DNA of 64,000 nt from Cyanobacteriota bacterium (GCA_025362325.1 JANYGO010000290.1:1-64000), one strand, 5' to 3'. Shown: positions 19,134 through 27,984, counted from the first letter of the stretch. Notes: generated by a model from the sequence alone, not told the origin. A program made the numbers and translations.

Positions 19134-20417
19134 ATGACACAACAGCATCCGCCAGCACCTCGCCCACCCCTACCCGGAGCACCCCCACCACCAGGGCTGC
19201 CCCGCCCTCCAGCTCCAGGCATTCCCAGAGCAGCAGGAATGCCACCAGCACCGCCGCCGCCCGGCGCACCAGCACCGCCGCCCGCACCCGCACCGCCGCC
19301 CGCACCCGCGCCCCAATCCTTTGCCACACCTAAAAACCCCAGCTCCAGCAGCGGCGGAAATCCGACATTGAAAGAGCTAGTCATCCGAGCCAAAGAAGAA
19401 GGAGTATCCGACCTTCACCTCGGAGTAAACGAATTCCCCCGCTTCCGCACGCGGGGCGAGATAGCCGACATCGGCTATCCACCGACGGATTTAGATACGT
19501 TTTTTGGCTGGCTGCGCGAGTGCATGAGCGATGAAGAAATTGAAATTTTCCAAAAAACCCTAGACTTTGACGGCGCTTTCGACTTCGGCTTCGTCCGTAT
19601 TCGGATCAGTTGCATGGACTCCTTGGCCGGCCCGGCAATGGTGCTGCGGCTAATTCCTGCCAAAATATTGACACTGGAAGAACTGAAGCTGCCAGAGGTC
19701 TTTAAGAAAATATGCGGCTACCACAAAGGGCTGATTTTGGTGACGGGCCCGACAGGTTCGGGCAAGTCTACCACTTTGGCCGCCATGATCGACTACATCA
19801 ACAAGAATAAAGCTTACAACATCATCACGATCGAAGACCCGGTAGAATTCGTACACGAAAGCAAAAAATCCTTGATCAAGCACCGAGAAGTCGGCAGGCA
19901 CACCCTCAAGTTTATTAACGCTCTCAAAGGCGCTCTGCGGCAAGACCCGGACATGATGCTAGTAGGAGAAATTCGGGACAGAGAGACCGTGGAAATCGCC
20001 CTCAAAGCCTCTCAGACAGGTCACTTAGTTGCAGGAACCCTGCACACCAACAGTGCGATTAAAACCCTGAACCGGATTCTGGATATGTTCGGGGCGGAAG
20101 AACAGGAGGCCATACGGGTTTCAATTTCCGAATCCCTAGTGGCGATTATTGCTCAACTGCTGTGCAAAACCACAGACGGCAAACGCGCTGCTTTCCACGA
20201 CGTAATGATCAATACCGACGTGGTTAAGGAATACATTCTGAAGGGGCAGAATGAGGAAATCAATCAAATCATGATCAAAGATACTTATGAAGGCATGACG
20301 ACGATGAATAAGTCGCTCTACGGCCTTTATCAAGAAGGTCGGATTACTGAAGACCTTTGTGTAGAGAACTCGCCGTTCCCGAACGAAATGGCTCAGATGC
20401 TCCGAGGTCGAGTCTAA
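19134..20417 (+). CDS. pilT: PilT-type twitching ATPase with proline-rich N-terminus
   Basis: 427 residues. Residues 1-60 are a Pro/Ala/Gly-rich leader (PRPPLPGAPPPPGLPRPP). The rest is a complete retraction-ATPase: Walker A GPTGSGKSTTLAAM, Asp box and Walker B DPDMMLVGEIRDRET, and the His box GTLHTNSAIKTLNRILDMF. It powers retraction of type IV pili at the cytoplasmic face of the pilus base. Typical PilT (PilT1) is about 360 residues and lies with pilB and pilC; this one is alone and longer, which fits the PilT2-like paralogue involved in phototaxis in Synechocystis. The gene after it (62 bases later) carries a KaiB domain. Confidence 0.92.
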   Translation: MTQQHPPAPRPPLPGAPPPPGLPRPPAPGIPRAAGMPPAPPPPGAPAPPPAPAPPPAPAPQSFATPKNPSSSSGGNPTLKELVIRAKEEGVSDLHLGVNEFPRFRTRGEIADIGYPPTDLDTFFGWLRECMSDEEIEIFQKTLDFDGAFDFGFVRIRISCMDSLAGPAMVLRLIPAKILTLEELKLPEVFKKICGYHKGLILVTGPTGSGKSTTLAAMIDYINKNKAYNIITIEDPVEFVHESKKSLIKHREVGRHTLKFINALKGALRQDPDMMLVGEIRDRETVEIALKASQTGHLVAGTLHTNSAIKTLNRILDMFGAEEQEAIRVSISESLVAIIAQLLCKTTDGKRAAFHDVMINTDVVKEYILKGQNEEINQIMIKDTYEGMTTMNKSLYGLYQEGRITEDLCVENSPFPNEMAQMLRGRV

Positions 20418-20426
20418 AGATAGAGT

Positions 20427-20460
20427 GTTAACAGTTAACAGTTAACTGTTAACTGTTAAC
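20427..20460. terminator. 34-bp perfect palindrome made of heptamers
   Basis: From 20427 the sequence reads GTTAACAGTTAACAGTT and continues as its exact complement to 20460, followed by TTTTATT. It begins 10 bases after the PilT stop and ends 19 bases before the KaiB-fusion start, so it could terminate or attenuate transcription between them. It is built from repeated GTTAACA units. Confidence 0.6.
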
Positions 20461-20478
20461 TTTTATTGGTGTACTTCT

Positions 20479-21282
20479 TTGAAAGTCGATCGCCCGATTT
20501 TGCCGGAATTTTTCAAAGGCATTGCACTATTTACACCGGGGGGAGACTTAATCTATTGCATAGACCCTCGCAAGCAAACTCAGTGGCACTTGCAGTTGTG
20601 CGTAGCTCTCCAGGAGATACTAGGTTTGTCGGAACCGCCGCATTTTCTGATACCTTGCTACACGGCAACCGTTGACTGCTGGATCGATCGCACCAATGGA
20701 CAGTTGCGGGTTGCTGCCGAGGCATACCCCCCCGTGCTGCGACATCAAACGCTACTAAATGCCATTTTTGGCACTGCTGACTTGGTTTGGGAAGCCCGCA
20801 GCGACGAAATGTGCGAACCGATGGCGATCGCAACTTATCACGAACAATTCCCCGAACTGTGGGAAAATCACGACTTAGTTGTACAGTATCCGATCGCCCA
20901 AGGTCGATCGGACTTGCTCAATGGTGCGATCGTACCTCCCTCGCGCTTCCGGCAATCGCAGCAGACGCCACCAACCAAACCAACAGCACTCACCCCACCG
21001 CCACAGACTCAAGGGTACGTTTTGCGGCTGTTTGTTTCCGGTAGCAACCCCAGCACCGAACGCACCCTCGAAACTTTACACCAATTGTTAGAGCAATGTC
21101 TCGATCGTCCCTACACTTTAAAAGTAATTGATGTGTTGAAACATCCCGAACAAGCTGAAGCAGATCAGATTTCAGCAACTCCTACTTTAATTAAAATCTG
21201 GCCGAAACCCCTGCGGCGAATTGTCGGGGAATTGAACGATGCTGAAAAAATAGTGCGGCTGCTGAGCAATTCGGAATTTTAG
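20479..21282 (+). CDS. KaiB-domain protein with unknown N-terminal domain
   Basis: 267 residues from a TTG codon; no ATG lies upstream in frame and the first internal ATG would remove over 100 residues. The N-terminal part (1-150) is a domain I do not recognise (FTPGGDLIYCIDP, FLIPCYTATVDCW), followed by a Pro/Thr/Gln linker. Residues about 175-262 are a KaiB/thioredoxin-like fold: YVLRLFVSGSNPS, TLKVIDVLKHPEQAE, SATPTLIKIWPKPLRRIVG, matching KaiB over its whole length including the ATPTL-cisPro region. KaiB proteins bind KaiC in the circadian clock, and SasA has a KaiB-like domain. Whether this one contacts a clock protein is unknown. Its place right after a PilT ATPase hints at timing or regulation of pilus activity, which is inference. 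Confidence 0.8.
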   Translation: MKVDRPILPEFFKGIALFTPGGDLIYCIDPRKQTQWHLQLCVALQEILGLSEPPHFLIPCYTATVDCWIDRTNGQLRVAAEAYPPVLRHQTLLNAIFGTADLVWEARSDEMCEPMAIATYHEQFPELWENHDLVVQYPIAQGRSDLLNGAIVPPSRFRQSQQTPPTKPTALTPPPQTQGYVLRLFVSGSNPSTERTLETLHQLLEQCLDRPYTLKVIDVLKHPEQAEADQISATPTLIKIWPKPLRRIVGELNDAEKIVRLLSNSEF

Positions 21283-21358
21283 ATTTTTGCGATTATTGAA
21301 TACGGGCGATTCCCTACGGAATAGCTTCGCCGCGCGTACGACATCATAAAATTAGTTC

Positions 21359-21412
21359 GATCGTTCGGACTTCAGTCCTCTTAAAATTCAGAGGACTGAA
21401 GTCCGAACGATC
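21359..21412. terminator. 23-bp perfect hairpin between convergent genes
   Basis: GATCGTTCGGACTTCAGTCC plus three bases (21359-21381) and its perfect complement (21390-21412) enclose an 8-base loop. It lies between the stops of the KaiB-fusion gene and the thioredoxin-NHL gene. The identical 23-base arm recurs alone at 45744-45766, and a shorter related sequence at 55350, so it is a mobile repeat doubling as a terminator. Confidence 0.75.
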
Positions 21413-21424
21413 AAACCTTTGGGC

Positions 21425-23065
21425 TCAATCAGGAAGACAAACATCCGGCGCGCACAAACCGTGAAAATCTAAAGTTGTGACTTCCAAAGTATCCAACTCA
21501 ACTCGCCGAATCACGTGATTGTTCGTATCAGCAACAAATAAATGAGACCCGATCGCGCTCAACCCTGAAGGTTCAAAAAATCGAGCATTAAGACCTTTAG
21601 CATCAACCAAACCAGCCGTACCATCTCCGATCATCGTCCTGCACGTACCGCCCCGGTGGTCGATCCGCTTAATTTTGTGATTGTAAGTATCAGCAACCCA
21701 GAGGTAATTTTGAGCGTATTCAACACCCAAACAGTGCTGCAACCTTACCTCATCACCGCGGCCGTCTTTATCGCCAAAACCAAACAATTCACCGCTACCG
21801 CAGACAGTGCGCACCTTCGGGTCTTCATCGATACCAACAGCGCGAATCGAACTAATTTCGCTGTCAGCAACAAACAACTCCGATCGATCCGTAGACAAGC
21901 CGCTGGGCTGAGAAAAAGCAGATTCTGCAAGACTTCCGTCAACACAGGATTCTCGGCCAATACCCGCATAAGTGCCGATCGTACCAGTGTCTAACTGCAT
22001 TTCCCAAATTTGGTGCGAACCCGCCATCGCGATAAAAAGTCGATCGCCAACTCTTTCTAAATCCCAAGGCGAATTCAATTGCATCTCTAAACCCTTGCCG
22101 CTGCGGGGTGCAATTTCGTTACTTTGTTCGCCACTACCAGCAACAGTTTCCACCCGTTGAGTCGTAAAGTCGATCGTTCTGATAGCGTGATTTTCTGTAT
22201 CAGCAACATATAGAATTTGACTTTCTGCATCAAAAGCCATACCTTGAGGTGCAAAAAACTCAGCTTCTTCAAAGTTACCATCAGTTAAACCCGGTTTCCC
22301 AGTACCGATGACGTGCAGCACCTCACCTTCGATACTGCTGATAACAATGCGATTGTGTCCAGAATCCGCAATAAACAAGCAAGAACCGACCAAGTTTTGG
22401 ATAACTGAATTAGCAGGCCCGGGCAATACAGTTTCATCTACAGATCCACTGTCCTCAGTCATTTCCCCCAACAGCGCCTCATGTTGGTGAAGCTGTTTTG
22501 CCTCCGTTGGAGCGATCGCAAATGCCAGCACTTTACCAGGAAAAGCCAGCGGTGTTGATACAGGTTTGCGCTGTTTTTCTAAGCTGAAACGAAGTTCTTG
22601 AAAGGCGATCGCATTTTTATCTTTGTATTCAGCAATTAACTTGCCAACTAACTCGTCAAGTGCTTCTCTATTGCCTTCACCGGAAACAAAGCCAACGACA
22701 TAACTTTCAGGATCGATCACCATTAAAGTCGGCCAAGCGCGAACGGCGTAGTTTTGCCAAACTTTCATGCCGCTGTCTACGATTACCGGATGTTCGATAT
22801 CGTAGCGGAGGATAGCTTGGCGGATGTTTTCTACTTCTTTTTCGTTTTCAAATTTAGCCGAGTGAACGCCGATTACAGTTAGGGAATCTTTATATTTTTG
22901 TTCGAGGTATTTTAAGTCTGGGAGGACGTGCAAACAGTTGATGCAGCAATACGTCCAGAAGTCGAGAATGACGACGCGCCCTTTTAAGGATGCAATGGAT
23001 AAAGGTTTCTCGGTGTTCAACCAAGGGTATTTTACGGGGAATTCTGGTGCTCTGACGCGAGGCAT
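21425..23065 (-). CDS. Thioredoxin-like domain protein with NHL repeats (NHLRC2-like)
   Basis: 546 residues. The N-terminal 150 residues are a thioredoxin/TlpA-like domain with ILDFWTYCCINCLHVLPDL, giving a redox CxxC pair at about Cys41-Cys44. The rest is a beta-propeller of NHL repeats: VADTENHAIRTID, VADSEISSIRAV, VADTYNHKIKRID, VADTNNHVIRRVE. The order is that of animal NHLRC2 and its bacterial relatives. No signal peptide, so cytoplasmic. The substrate or partner is unknown. Monocistronic; ends close to the convergent hairpin. Confidence 0.9.
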   Translation of the reverse strand: MPRVRAPEFPVKYPWLNTEKPLSIASLKGRVVILDFWTYCCINCLHVLPDLKYLEQKYKDSLTVIGVHSAKFENEKEVENIRQAILRYDIEHPVIVDSGMKVWQNYAVRAWPTLMVIDPESYVVGFVSGEGNREALDELVGKLIAEYKDKNAIAFQELRFSLEKQRKPVSTPLAFPGKVLAFAIAPTEAKQLHQHEALLGEMTEDSGSVDETVLPGPANSVIQNLVGSCLFIADSGHNRIVISSIEGEVLHVIGTGKPGLTDGNFEEAEFFAPQGMAFDAESQILYVADTENHAIRTIDFTTQRVETVAGSGEQSNEIAPRSGKGLEMQLNSPWDLERVGDRLFIAMAGSHQIWEMQLDTGTIGTYAGIGRESCVDGSLAESAFSQPSGLSTDRSELFVADSEISSIRAVGIDEDPKVRTVCGSGELFGFGDKDGRGDEVRLQHCLGVEYAQNYLWVADTYNHKIKRIDHRGGTCRTMIGDGTAGLVDAKGLNARFFEPSGLSAIGSHLFVADTNNHVIRRVELDTLEVTTLDFHGLCAPDVCLPD

Positions 23066-23275
23066 GGCATCTCCTGGGTAGGATGTGAATGATTTTTTTA
23101 CTTCTTTAATTTAGCGGGAAGTTTGGCAGGATGGGAAGAAAGCTTACTAAACCGGGGCTTTTGGAGACAGCGAAGATGGCTGGGGCCCAAGAGGGGGCCG
23201 AGGGAGGATGGTAAAACAGACACGGAGTCAAAACGATTTTTGCTTTTATAAAGCGGTTTCCACCGTCGAGCGACA

Positions 23276-24661
23276 TTAATGGCGATGGCGATGGTGTCTG
23301 TCATGACCGTGAGGGTGCAAATGGAATAGACCGATATGTTCGTGCGGATGGTTGTGGAATTCGCTCACAGCCATCGCTGGCTCATGGACGTGCTGATGGT
23401 GTTCGTCGTGGACGTGTTCGTGAGAGTGCAACATATAGTGCAAGTGTTCGTGTTCGTGGGGCTGGGGCTTGAGGGTGAGTTGTACGATCGCCAGTAGCCC
23501 TAAGCCCACCAAGCTACCGTACAGGAACTCATTCTCAGCAAATTGGGTTCCCAACCACCCGGCTAGGGGGTAGGAGACGGCCCACCACAGGTGACTCCAA
23601 GCGAAGTGTGCGCCGTAAACGCGCCCTTGTAACGCTGTTGGGATGCGGTCTGCAATCAAAGTTTCGGTGGGTAAGTTCACTAAGTTTTGCCCTGCACCGG
23701 CCACCGCCCAGAGAACCATCAATCCAGCCAAACTGACGTAGTTGGCAGGCATCAGGGCTAATGTTACGATCGCTGCACCAATCAGAACTTGTGTTGTACG
23801 CGGTATACGTGTATCGATCGCGCCCACAGCTACTGCACTAATAGTCGCACCAATCCCAAAAGCTGCCATCACCCAACCGTACTGCACCTCTCCCAATTTG
23901 AGTGTCCCCTGAACGTAGCCTACTGTGTTGACGAGGATTTGCGCTCCGGCGATCGAGGCGACTAACTGCATCGCCAGGGCGTAGCGAATCGGAGCATCGG
24001 TTAACAGACGAGTCGTACCTTCTTTGATGTCTTGCAAGGTTCTCCCCACTGTCCTTGACGCCTCTTGGTTCGACTCGACAGTAAGCTGACCGGGTAAGCT
24101 AAAGATGAGGATAGCTGCAACCACAAAGGTAATGGCATCCAGAAAGAAAACCTGCCTTGCTCCGATGAAAGCGGCGACCGCTCCGGCAAGACCGGGGCCG
24201 AGTACACTTAGTAATTGGTAAGTGGCGCTAGAAAGTGCGATCGCAGAAGGATAGTCGTTTTGTCCCGTCACTAAGGGAATTGTCGCTTTGTAGGTCGGCG
24301 TAAAGAAGGCATTGAAGACGTTGAGCGATAAAATCAGAGCATAGATTTGCCAGACTTGTGTTACGAATGGTAACAGGCTAACGATCGACATTCGGGCTAA
24401 GTGGGTTATGACCATGATCCGCTTGCGGTCAAAGCGATCGGCTAAAGCCCCCGCTAGTGGCGACAGCAACACGAAAGCCGTGACGCGCAGAGTCAGAGCT
24501 GTTGATAGCACTAAGCTAGAGTTTTTTCCAGCCAACTCAAAAACCAGGAGGGCTAAACCGACCCAGGTGAGTGCATCTCCTAAAAGACTGGTCGTTTGAG
24601 CTGCATAGAGCCTCGCAAACCTGGGGTTTCTGAGGCTGTGAAACAGACGAAAATTATTCAT
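23276..24661 (-). CDS. MFS transporter with histidine-rich C-terminal tail
   Basis: 461 residues with 12 predicted helices of the EntS/MFS_3 type; the A-loop GALADRFDRKRIMVITHLARM between helices 2 and 3 is the MFS signature. After the last helix (LAIVQLTLKPQP) comes a 60-residue tail with 24 histidines in HxH and HExH patterns, ending GHDRHHRHRH. Such tails bind Ni, Co, Zn or Cu. It begins 37 bases after the arsM stop on the same strand, so the two are probably one operon. It may export a metal or a methylated arsenical, or the tail may act as a metal sensor or buffer; the sequence cannot decide. It differs from the known ArsB, ACR3, ArsJ and ArsP families. Confidence 0.85.
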   Translation of the reverse strand: MNNFRLFHSLRNPRFARLYAAQTTSLLGDALTWVGLALLVFELAGKNSSLVLSTALTLRVTAFVLLSPLAGALADRFDRKRIMVITHLARMSIVSLLPFVTQVWQIYALILSLNVFNAFFTPTYKATIPLVTGQNDYPSAIALSSATYQLLSVLGPGLAGAVAAFIGARQVFFLDAITFVVAAILIFSLPGQLTVESNQEASRTVGRTLQDIKEGTTRLLTDAPIRYALAMQLVASIAGAQILVNTVGYVQGTLKLGEVQYGWVMAAFGIGATISAVAVGAIDTRIPRTTQVLIGAAIVTLALMPANYVSLAGLMVLWAVAGAGQNLVNLPTETLIADRIPTALQGRVYGAHFAWSHLWWAVSYPLAGWLGTQFAENEFLYGSLVGLGLLAIVQLTLKPQPHEHEHLHYMLHSHEHVHDEHHQHVHEPAMAVSEFHNHPHEHIGLFHLHPHGHDRHHRHRH

Positions 24662-24698
24662 CTAATCATTTATTGTTAATCAAATTGTCAATCACAAT

Positions 24699-25667
24699 CT
24701 AACAGCAACCGCCGCCGTTATAGTGCCAAGTCGAATCAGTAATTAACACCTTATCCGGCATCAATCCCCCCAACTTTCCAGCAGTTTTATCGCACACCGC
24801 CGCCGGAACTCCCCGCTGCAAAACGTGACCAGCTCCGTCATCAAACAGCTCTTCAGACCCCGCATAAATCGCCGTCTTGCCAGTAAAAACGCAAGGGCCG
24901 TCCGGGGGAATGTCCACTTTAAAAGACACTGTATCAAGGCTTTCTAAGAGCAAATCTGCATCCAATTTGTAATTGTGTTTGTCCAGCAGTCGGTAAGGAC
25001 GGCGCGCCCGAACTTCCACTTGCCCAAAACCTACGTCTACAAGGTGTTGAACGTATTCTGCGTAGGTCAGAGCGCCGGACAAACATAGCGCCCGCAAGCG
25101 TTGGTCTTCTTTCAAATGTTGCGGAATTGGTCGAGTTGCGATCGGATCGCTCATCAACAACCTGCCCCCTGGCTTCAACACGCGATAAGTCTCTTTCAAT
25201 GCCTTAGCTAAATCCGCAGGTTCAAAGATATTAAACAAGCAATTTTGTGCGACAACATCGACAGAAGCATCCGGTACCGGCAACGCGAAAGCATCGCCTT
25301 CTATAATTTCGACAAAACTTGCATCAAACCATTCATTTTCATTAGCGGCAATTTGCAAGTTGCGTGCGGCAGCTTCTCGCATTGCTGCAACCGGATCGAC
25401 AGCAATTACTGCTCCTTTATGTCTAGAAAAATAAGCAAATTGCAGCGCTTCCAAACCGCCGCCGACGCCTACATAAAGCACGACTGGATTGCCCACAAGT
25501 TCGGCGGCGTGAACGGTTGTGCCGCAGCCGTAGTTCATTTCTTGCATTTGTTCGGGAATTTTTAATCCTGGCAGTTGCAAGGGGCTGCTTTGGACGCAGC
25601 AAAGACCGATTTGGGGAGTTTCGGCAACGTCGCTATAGAATTTGGCTGCTGTTTCGAGATAGGTCAT
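24699..25667 (-). CDS. arsM: Arsenite methyltransferase, arsenosugar-type ArsM
   Basis: 322 residues from the ATG at 25667, which has AGGA upstream; the longer frame to 25763 overlaps the neighbour. SAM-binding motif LYVGVGGGLEALQFAYF is near residue 70. Cysteines lie at family positions: GLCCVQSS near 22, YGCGTTVHA near 46, AQNCLFNIF near 140, LCLSGAL near 195, and the terminal GGGCC. These match the cyanobacterial ArsM that methylates arsenite on the way to arsenosugars, using S-adenosylmethionine in the cytoplasm. No ArsS-type radical SAM gene or ArsR repressor is adjacent. It lies 85 bases after a lipoprotein gene and 37 bases before the His-tailed MFS gene. Confidence 0.9.
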   Translation of the reverse strand: MTYLETAAKFYSDVAETPQIGLCCVQSSPLQLPGLKIPEQMQEMNYGCGTTVHAAELVGNPVVLYVGVGGGLEALQFAYFSRHKGAVIAVDPVAAMREAAARNLQIAANENEWFDASFVEIIEGDAFALPVPDASVDVVAQNCLFNIFEPADLAKALKETYRVLKPGGRLLMSDPIATRPIPQHLKEDQRLRALCLSGALTYAEYVQHLVDVGFGQVEVRARRPYRLLDKHNYKLDADLLLESLDTVSFKVDIPPDGPCVFTGKTAIYAGSEELFDDGAGHVLQRGVPAAVCDKTAGKLGGLMPDKVLITDSTWHYNGGGCC

Positions 25668-25752
25668 TTTTGATTTTCCTGGTTGGTATTTTTGACCGCA
25701 GATGTAGGCAGATTTACGCGGATTAACGCTGATGGATGCAGAGATTTTTTTC

Positions 25753-27384
25753 TTAGGTTTCAAATTCGACTTTTTGTTCGGATTTGGGCTGATTTTTTGG
25801 TGGGGAAACTGTTGTTTCGGGAACGGCTAATTCGGCGCTTGGTTGACTGGGAGTTTCAGCGGCGCTTTCGGGAGCGGCAATCGGTGGCGCTGGCGCTACA
25901 AGATTGGGAGATGGTTCTGGTATCGCAGGAGCGACTATTTGTGGTTTTGGTGCTTTGTCTGTTATTTCTGGCAGTGTTGGCGCTGCTGAAGGAGTCGCAG
26001 GTTGGGTATCTTGATGCAAAAAGTTGCGGAACCGATTGTAGTATCCTTTATATTCCTGTTTCTGTGTTTGGGGAGTTGCTGCTGGTGTCGGTTCTATGAT
26101 TTTAACAGGTGCAAGAACTTTGGGGGTTTCTAACTGTGGAGTTGCTGTCGGTTTGGGTTCTATGACTTGAACGGGTTCCACAACTTTCGGCGCTTCTAGT
26201 TGGGGGGTTGCTGTCGGTTTGGGTTCTATGACTTGAACGGGTTCTAGAAGTTTCGGCGCTTCTAGTTGGGGGGTTGTTGTCGGTGTGGGTTCTATTATTT
26301 GAACGGGAGCAATTTTCGGCTCTAAGCTGGGCTGGGTAACTGGGGTTTCTGGAACCGCTGGTGAGGGTTCGGCTGCTGGTGTTTTTTCTGATGCTGGTGT
26401 CGGTGTTGGTTGGGGGGTTGGGGTTGGTTGGGGCTTGGGGGATTGGTAGGTGCGATCGACTATACCGCGAGTATCTGCTACTGTTAGTTCGCCCCGCACT
26501 AATTTTGAAAGAGGATCTTTGCCCTGCGGTTCGTAATTTATCAGTCTGACTGTATTATTAAAGGCGTTTTTGACGATATTTCCCCGTTCGTCGATTAATT
26601 CTAGCTGTACCCAATTTTTCCCTGGTTTGAATCCTTTAAGATATATAGGTTGCCATTGGTCGATCGCGAAACTTTCCCCGTTCACTGTGGCTCGAATTTT
26701 CCAGTCGAGTATTTCATCTTCGGAATTTTCTTGAGCTACTCGGTGCAAAGGCGCATTTGTCAAGTAAAAATCGAGCAGGATGGGTTCTGCCCCGTAGCTG
26801 CCTTGAGGGCTGTTATAGGTTAATAGGGGCAATGTTCGATCGGGCTTGTTGTCCTCTGTTTTGCTAAAAACGTGAAAGGTGGTTTGGGCGTATGCACCTT
26901 CGTTTTTAAAGCTTTCTTCCCAAGGGCTAGCGGCGAACACCCGCAGGGTATGGGTTCCGGGTTCTAAGTCCGAGAGCGTTACAGGCCCGTTGATGTCGTA
27001 AACTGCTGCATAAGGTTGGTTGTCTAATAAAACTTGCAGGTGGGGTCCCAAGCCCAAGTTTGCGTCTTGGAAAATGGGCAAGTCCTTAACTTGGAACTCA
27101 ACAGATACATTTATATCCTGAAGCACTTCGTCAGGTTTGGGATTCAAAATACTTATTTGAGGCTGGTAGATTAAGAGAGCCTGACGCAGTTGTTGTATGG
27201 CTTCTGGGGGAGAAACCTCTGAGATTTTGTTGATCTCGGCGGTAGCTGAGCCGCTCTTGTTCTCTGATTTGGGCATGGAGGGATCGCGCGCCCCACAGCT
27301 TGCTAAACCGAAAATTAATACTGCTGCTGCCAACAATGCCAGCAGCCTACCTGCAACCGTTCTGTGCCAATTGATGCCAATCAC
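25753..27384 (-). CDS. Lipoprotein with Pro-rich 22-residue repeats
   Basis: 543 residues. Signal peptide with lipobox LIFGLASC-GA (lipidated Cys30). The middle (about 60-280) is a beta-rich region with no recognised domain: LEPGTHTLRVFAASPWEESF and KNWVQLELIDERGNIV look like Ig-type strands. About residues 330-430 hold three and a half copies of a 22-residue unit (PVQVIEPKPTATPQLEAPKV), then another Pro/Ala-rich tail. Probably anchored in the outer or plasma membrane with an extended spacer. Not recognised; it is a conserved-type cyanobacterial protein upstream of arsM. Confidence 0.6.
   Translation of the reverse strand: MIGINWHRTVAGRLLALLAAAVLIFGLASCGARDPSMPKSENKSGSATAEINKISEVSPPEAIQQLRQALLIYQPQISILNPKPDEVLQDINVSVEFQVKDLPIFQDANLGLGPHLQVLLDNQPYAAVYDINGPVTLSDLEPGTHTLRVFAASPWEESFKNEGAYAQTTFHVFSKTEDNKPDRTLPLLTYNSPQGSYGAEPILLDFYLTNAPLHRVAQENSEDEILDWKIRATVNGESFAIDQWQPIYLKGFKPGKNWVQLELIDERGNIVKNAFNNTVRLINYEPQGKDPLSKLVRGELTVADTRGIVDRTYQSPKPQPTPTPQPTPTPASEKTPAAEPSPAVPETPVTQPSLEPKIAPVQIIEPTPTTTPQLEAPKLLEPVQVIEPKPTATPQLEAPKVVEPVQVIEPKPTATPQLETPKVLAPVKIIEPTPAATPQTQKQEYKGYYNRFRNFLHQDTQPATPSAAPTLPEITDKAPKPQIVAPAIPEPSPNLVAPAPPIAAPESAAETPSQPSAELAVPETTVSPPKNQPKSEQKVEFET
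26070..26325. repeat. 66-bp in-frame tandem repeats in the lipoprotein gene
   Basis: About 3.5 units, each coding for PVQ(V/I)IEPxPTxTPQLExPK. The middle two copies are nearly identical in DNA, implying recent expansion. Confidence 0.75.
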
Positions 27385-27448
27385 GCAACTATACTCCTAG
27401 AAGCCTTCTCATAGGGAACTATAGCCCAAAACCGAATTTAAGATTGGG

Positions 27449-27514
27449 GAATTGCCGATCGGCAATTCGGGGGCCACTCTGCCCCGGATTGGTGGCTGCG
27501 CCAGCTACCAATCC
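27449..27514. repeat. Two palindromes in front of the lipoprotein gene
   Basis: GAATTGCCGATCGGCAATTC at 27449-27468 is a perfect 20-bp palindrome. Just after it GGATTGGTGGCTG (27486-27498) pairs with CAGCTACCAATCC (27502-27514) with one mismatch and a 3-base loop. They lie between the divergent lipoprotein and psaA transcription units. Confidence 0.6.
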
Positions 27515-27724
27515 GATCCCACTAATAACTCCTACAGCCGTTTTCTTAAACATCTCTCCATAAATGAGTATTTCTCAATTACCTAATCTTTGAGTTTTGT
27601 AAACTTAATGGCAATACCCCTTGACTTTTTTGAGGCACTGTGGAAATAAAAAGGCTTATTACATCAAGAAGAGAGGGTTTTTTAAGTATTGTTAACAAGC
27701 GATTCATACTCCTCGTAGCAGGCT

Positions 27725-27730
27725 TATAAT
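27725..27730 (+). promoter_or_regulatory. Possible -10 element upstream of psaA
   Basis: TATAAT at 27725-27730 is the best -10 match on the plus strand in this region; no good -35 lies 16-18 bases before it. A second weak candidate is TTGACT at about 27621. Either would give a leader of about 300-400 bases containing the tnpB relic. Confidence 0.25.
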
Positions 27731-27782
27731 TCATAAAACTCCCTCAAAAGGAGCAGCCGCATCAATCCTGAATCAATCTTGA

Positions 27783-27984
27783 ATCAAGGAGGCGATCGGC
27801 GGCTCAAGGCGAGAAGAGTTGGCAGTACCCAGGGACATTGTTAGCGACACTGGGGAACTGGCTTCTTCAAAGAAGCAAAATGCTTGGGGAGACGATGCAG
27901 GTGCGTCTAACTCTGCAAAGAGTAAAGTGCAAGCAGTGTCGGTGAACCGAGAATCCCCCGCCTAATTAAGCGCCGGGAATGTCA
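27783..27984 (+). pseudogene. Relic of IS605-family tnpB 3' end with omegaRNA-like right end
   Basis: An open stretch without a start codon (27783-27965) codes for a basic, low-structure tail like a TnpB C-terminus: EELAVPRDIVSDTGELASSK, then KQNAWGDDAGA and VSVNRESPA before TAA. The DNA GGTGAACCGAGAATCCCCCG (27941-27960) followed by a degenerate hairpin and GGGAATGTCAG (ending about 27985) closely follows the right ends of cyanobacterial IS200/IS605 elements, which encode the 3' part of the TnpB guide RNA. The zinc-finger and RuvC parts of tnpB are missing and a stop precedes the frame at 27780. The relic ends about 50 bases before the psaA start. Element type is from recall of typical ends, not a search. 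Confidence 0.65.

Noticed and set aside
25683-26099. 138-residue plus-strand frame opposite the lipoprotein gene
   Set aside because: Antisense shadow of the Pro-rich repeats.
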